Assembly: GCF_000468095.1 (NCBI RefSeq)
Contig: NZ_ASZC01000007.1
Span: 62,001 to 126,000 of the forward strand
Length of the DNA: 64,000 bases
Direction of reading: 5' to 3'
DNA from: Pantoea sp. AS-PWVM4
GTDB lineage: Bacteria > Pseudomonadota > Gammaproteobacteria > Enterobacterales > Enterobacteriaceae
A program made the position numbers and the translations under genes. The notes under the pieces were generated by a model that was not told where the DNA came from, made no database searches, and saw only the letters and a list, made by a program, of their open reading frames with translations. Positions 61,657 through 64,000 of this stretch are shown here, in pieces. Numbering within the stretch: the stretch's first letter is position 1; each line of letters opens with the position of its first letter.

Positions 61657-62372
61657 AGCGTATTAACTTCTGGTCTGAACATATAGCCACCATTTCTGAA
61701 TGTCTGGATTAACTCATCTTTTACCTGGTCATCAGCAAGTTTTTTTCTTAAACGGCTAATCAGAATGTCGATGGTACGTGTTGATGGTGAACAGTCATCC
61801 GCCCGAGTTAACTCCAGCAGATTTTCGCGAGAAAGCAATTTGTTGACGTTCTGACACAACACGACCAATAAGTTTGTTTCGTTCGCGGTCAAGGATTTGC
61901 GGAGTCCCCCAGGACCGCGAAGATAGCGTCTCAAGGGGTAAAAGGTGTATGCAGAAAACTGAAATGTCATTTCTGTTGTTAATTTTGGTTGAGAGACATC
62001 ATGAGAAGTCGATCGGCGTAATACGGAACGAATCCTGGCGAGGAGAACATGTAAATCAAAGGGTTTAGTAACGTAGTCGTCTGCGCCAAGTTCCAGACCA
62101 AGAATATTGTCAGCAGGATCTTCCAGAGCCGTTAGCATGATGACAGCTGGACCTCCTTCGGTGCGGACTTTACGGAAGAATTCAAAGCCGTTCTCTCCAG
62201 GTAACATCAGGTCAAGTAGAATCAAGTCAGTGCTATTTTTCTTCATCCACTCATGCCCAACTTCAGCTGAAGGACATGTTTCCACATGATAGCCCTGCGT
62301 TTTGAGAAACGAAGCAAGTGATTGGTTTATATCAATATCATCTTCGATTATTAGGATTTTTGTCTCGTTCAT
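61653..62372 (-). CDS. OmpR-family response regulator
   Basis: A 239-residue regulator: receiver domain with acidic pair Glu10-Asp11/Asp12, phospho-acceptor Asp54 (LILLDLMLPGENG) and Lys of DDYVTKPFD, then an OmpR winged helix (LTANETNLLVVLCQNVNKLLSRENLLEL; RTIDILISRLRKKL). The start is set at 62372 because conserved receiver sequence begins there; the frame is open 81 codons further but runs across a Fur box. It is the first gene of the kinase operon. Confidence 0.92.
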   Translation of the reverse strand: MNETKILIIEDDIDINQSLASFLKTQGYHVETCPSAEVGHEWMKKNSTDLILLDLMLPGENGFEFFRKVRTEGGPAVIMLTALEDPADNILGLELGADDYVTKPFDLHVLLARIRSVLRRSTSHDVSQPKLTTEMTFQFSAYTFYPLRRYLRGPGGLRKSLTANETNLLVVLCQNVNKLLSRENLLELTRADDCSPSTRTIDILISRLRKKLADDQVKDELIQTFRNGGYMFRPEVNTL

Positions 62373-62419
62373 GTGTGTATTCAGCAATCTCAGGCATGAG
62401 CAATATTTTATCATTAATT

Positions 62420-62438
62420 GATAATAATAGTCATTATC
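62420..62438. promoter_or_regulatory. Fur box upstream of the two-component operon
   Basis: GATAATAATAGTCATTATC matches the 19-bp Fur consensus at 17 positions and lies 48 bp before the response-regulator start on the minus strand, inside the expected promoter. Confidence 0.8.
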
Positions 62439-62728
62439 AATTAACGAATCTGTATCTGTGAGATTGAGAGAAAAGAAAGGGCTTAAATATCTGAACTGGC
62501 AAAAGTCGATAGTTGTCGTTGGAGCTAAAATAAACATACCGGGATTCGCAGTATGCCGGTGCGGTTTATAACACGTTAACGAATTGCCATATTGTTCCAG
62601 GGAAGAAGGGGGCATGGTGGAAAATCACCACCACAACTTTACCCTCAGCTTCGAGTTTAGTCAGGAACCCGTTGAAAAACCGGTGGCGCAAAGTGGGAGC
62701 CCGATGGCTGCCCACTCATCAAGCGCAG

Positions 62729-64000
62729 TTAGTGAGATTTTTTCATAAACAACGCGGTGCCTGCGGAGAGCAGGCAGCCAGCCAGAAGGTAAATTGCCAC
62801 GCTATGCCATTGGCCACCTGACAGGGTGACTAAAGAGGCCGCAATAAACGGCGTAAAACCACCGCCAACTACGCTGGCGACCTGATAACCCACCCCTGCG
62901 CCGCTGTAGCGATAACCTGCACCAAACATTTCAGTAAACATGGGTTGCTGGACACAGACGACCATATCATGCGCAATATTCGCCAGCATAATTGAGAAGA
63001 ATATTATCCAGACGAGAGATTTTGCCTCCAGTGCCATAAAGAAAGGAAAGGCACTCAACATACCGATCACCGCACCGATGATGTAAATGCGATGACGACC
63101 GAAGCGATCCGCTAAATGGGCAAAGCAGGGGATGGTAAGACAGCTTAGGCCACCGACCAGCAGACCGATATTAAGGAACAGTTCGCGTGGCAAGCCTAGA
63201 TTCTGTGTGGAATAACTCAGTGCGAACGCGGTAACGATATACATTGTCAGTAATTCACACAGACGCAGTGCGATAATCTTTAAAAACGCACCCGGATGAC
63301 GCACCAGCGCCTCCATGACAGGTATGCGAGATTTCTTTGATACATCTGCTTTCTGCTGGCGCTCAAATTCAGTGGATTCTTCCATGCCTTTTCGTATCCA
63401 CAGCGCGGCAAGCACAAGGATCGTGCTGCATAAGAAAGGGATGCGCCAACCCCAGCTCAGAAATTGCTGGTCCGATGTTAAATGACTGATGAGTGAAACC
63501 AGTCCGGTGGAGAGTAAAAGTCCCACGCCGTAGCCGACCTGAACACCACTGCTGTAAAAGGCTTTTTTCCGCTCAGGTGCACTTTCTACTGACAGCAACG
63601 CTGCACCTCCCCATTCTCCACCAACGGCAAAGCCCTGTATGGCTCGCAATGTGACCAGCAACACCGGTGCATACCAGCCAATGCTGGAAAAGGTGGGCAA
63701 CAGGCCGATAAGGGCGGTGGAAATACCCATCATCCAGACCGTCATCATCAACATGCGTTTACGGCCCAGACGATCTCCAAAATGGCCGAAGATTATCCCG
63801 CCCAACGGCCGGAACAGAAAGCCGACACCAAAGGTGGCGAATGCAGCGAGTGTTCCCATCGCTGGGCTAATCTGTGGAAAGAATTCATGGTTAAAGACCA
63901 GGGCGGCAGTGATGCCGTAAAGCAAGAAGTCATACCAGTCAACCACCGCACCGGCAAAGCTACCCCAGGCAGCACGCCGGGCACGATTCAGAGACGGAGT
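62729..64000 (-). CDS. MFS metabolite:H+ symporter, ShiA/KgtP/ProP type (5' end outside window)
   Basis: Partial transporter of at least 423 residues. Text running to the window edge (ARRAAWGSFAGAVVDWYDFLLYG) is the conserved TM1 region of the MHS family, so the true start lies beyond 64000 and a GTG at 63946 is internal. Further hallmarks: FGHFGDRLGRKRMLM in the 2-3 loop, LRAIQGFAVGGEWGGAALLSVE, and ADRFGRHRIYIIGA in the 8-9 loop. Substrates of close relatives include shikimate, alpha-ketoglutarate and other organic acids. Convergent or independent from the iron locus to its left. Confidence 0.88.
   Translation of the reverse strand, partial: TPSLNRARRAAWGSFAGAVVDWYDFLLYGITAALVFNHEFFPQISPAMGTLAAFATFGVGFLFRPLGGIIFGHFGDRLGRKRMLMMTVWMMGISTALIGLLPTFSSIGWYAPVLLVTLRAIQGFAVGGEWGGAALLSVESAPERKKAFYSSGVQVGYGVGLLLSTGLVSLISHLTSDQQFLSWGWRIPFLCSTILVLAALWIRKGMEESTEFERQQKADVSKKSRIPVMEALVRHPGAFLKIIALRLCELLTMYIVTAFALSYSTQNLGLPRELFLNIGLLVGGLSCLTIPCFAHLADRFGRHRIYIIGAVIGMLSAFPFFMALEAKSLVWIIFFSIMLANIAHDMVVCVQQPMFTEMFGAGYRYSGAGVGYQVASVVGGGFTPFIAASLVTLSGGQWHSVAIYLLAGCLLSAGTALFMKKSH

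Noticed and set aside
61653..62615. Longer 320-residue version of the response regulator
   Set aside because: The extra 81 codons cross a Fur box, and conserved receiver sequence starts only at 62372.
1..64000. CRISPR arrays, insertion sequences, prophage or tRNA-linked integration sites
   Set aside because: No regularly spaced repeats, transposase or integrase text, or tRNA-like cloverleaf was seen on either strand.

Overview
The window looks like a chromosomal segment of an environmental or plant-associated member of the Enterobacterales. The evidence is near-consensus Fur boxes, CRP-like sites, E. coli-type two-component, TetR/CecR and YbhGFSR-like genes, and periplasmic sugar-oxidising dehydrogenases of the kind found in Pantoea, Rahnella, Serratia or Kosakonia. 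The genus cannot be fixed by eye. It is almost entirely an accessory metabolism and transport region: no rRNA, tRNA, insertion sequence, prophage or CRISPR array was recognised.

Region by region. (1) 1-8140: a sugar or sugar-acid catabolic operon with an SMP-30 lactonase (cut by the window edge), an enolase-superfamily acid dehydratase, an SDR dehydrogenase, an RbsBAC-type ABC importer with two permeases, and a GntR regulator. (2) 8737-11503: an exported beta-carbonic anhydrase, a two-domain extradiol dioxygenase and a YbaK/ProX-type deacylase. (3) 11661-19009: an IolT-like MFS porter, two TIM-barrel isomerase/dehydratases (one IolE-like), a membrane PQQ dehydrogenase with a Fur box in front, and a LacI regulator. 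This reads as a periplasmic-oxidation route for a cyclitol or polyol. (4) 20007-23284: AT-rich cyclic-di-GMP genes, namely a PilZ protein with a degenerate HD-GYP domain and a membrane EAL phosphodiesterase. (5) 23404-32405: a catabolic island with a GntR regulator, AA_synth protein, amidase, flavin monooxygenase, crotonase, TRAP transporter and enamidase-like amidohydrolase. It carries matching operator sequences at its two promoter regions. (6) 32637-34516: orphan AraC and LuxR-type regulators and a possible 40-residue membrane protein in AT-rich DNA. (7) 34832-42143: a CecR/YbhGFSR-like efflux operon with an added outer-membrane factor. Its adaptor gene has an in-frame stop and its dual ATPase is frameshifted, so the pump appears to be decaying. 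(8) 42164-48760: an NTF2-like/TetR pair, then a siderophore receptor, an orphan binding protein, an SRPBCC protein and a beta-hydroxyacid dehydrogenase. (9) 48945-53744: a three-subunit flavocytochrome dehydrogenase of the gluconate/sorbitol type and a YWTD propeller. (10) 55602-62372: an iron-uptake locus with a periplasmic Fes-like esterase, a CirA-like receptor, a YncE-like propeller and a two-component system, with Fur boxes at both ends. (11) 62729-64000: a ShiA/KgtP-type MFS transporter cut by the window edge.

Themes. Two layers of periplasmic oxidation (PQQ enzyme and flavocytochrome) could feed electrons directly to the respiratory chain. Iron control is prominent, with Fur boxes before the PQQ enzyme, the esterase and the two-component system. 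The most novel-looking units are the enamidase/TRAP catabolic island, the PilZ-pseudoHD-GYP protein, and the Fur-linked PQQ/IolE-like cluster. Start codons were moved inward where a ribosome-binding site or signal peptide supports it.
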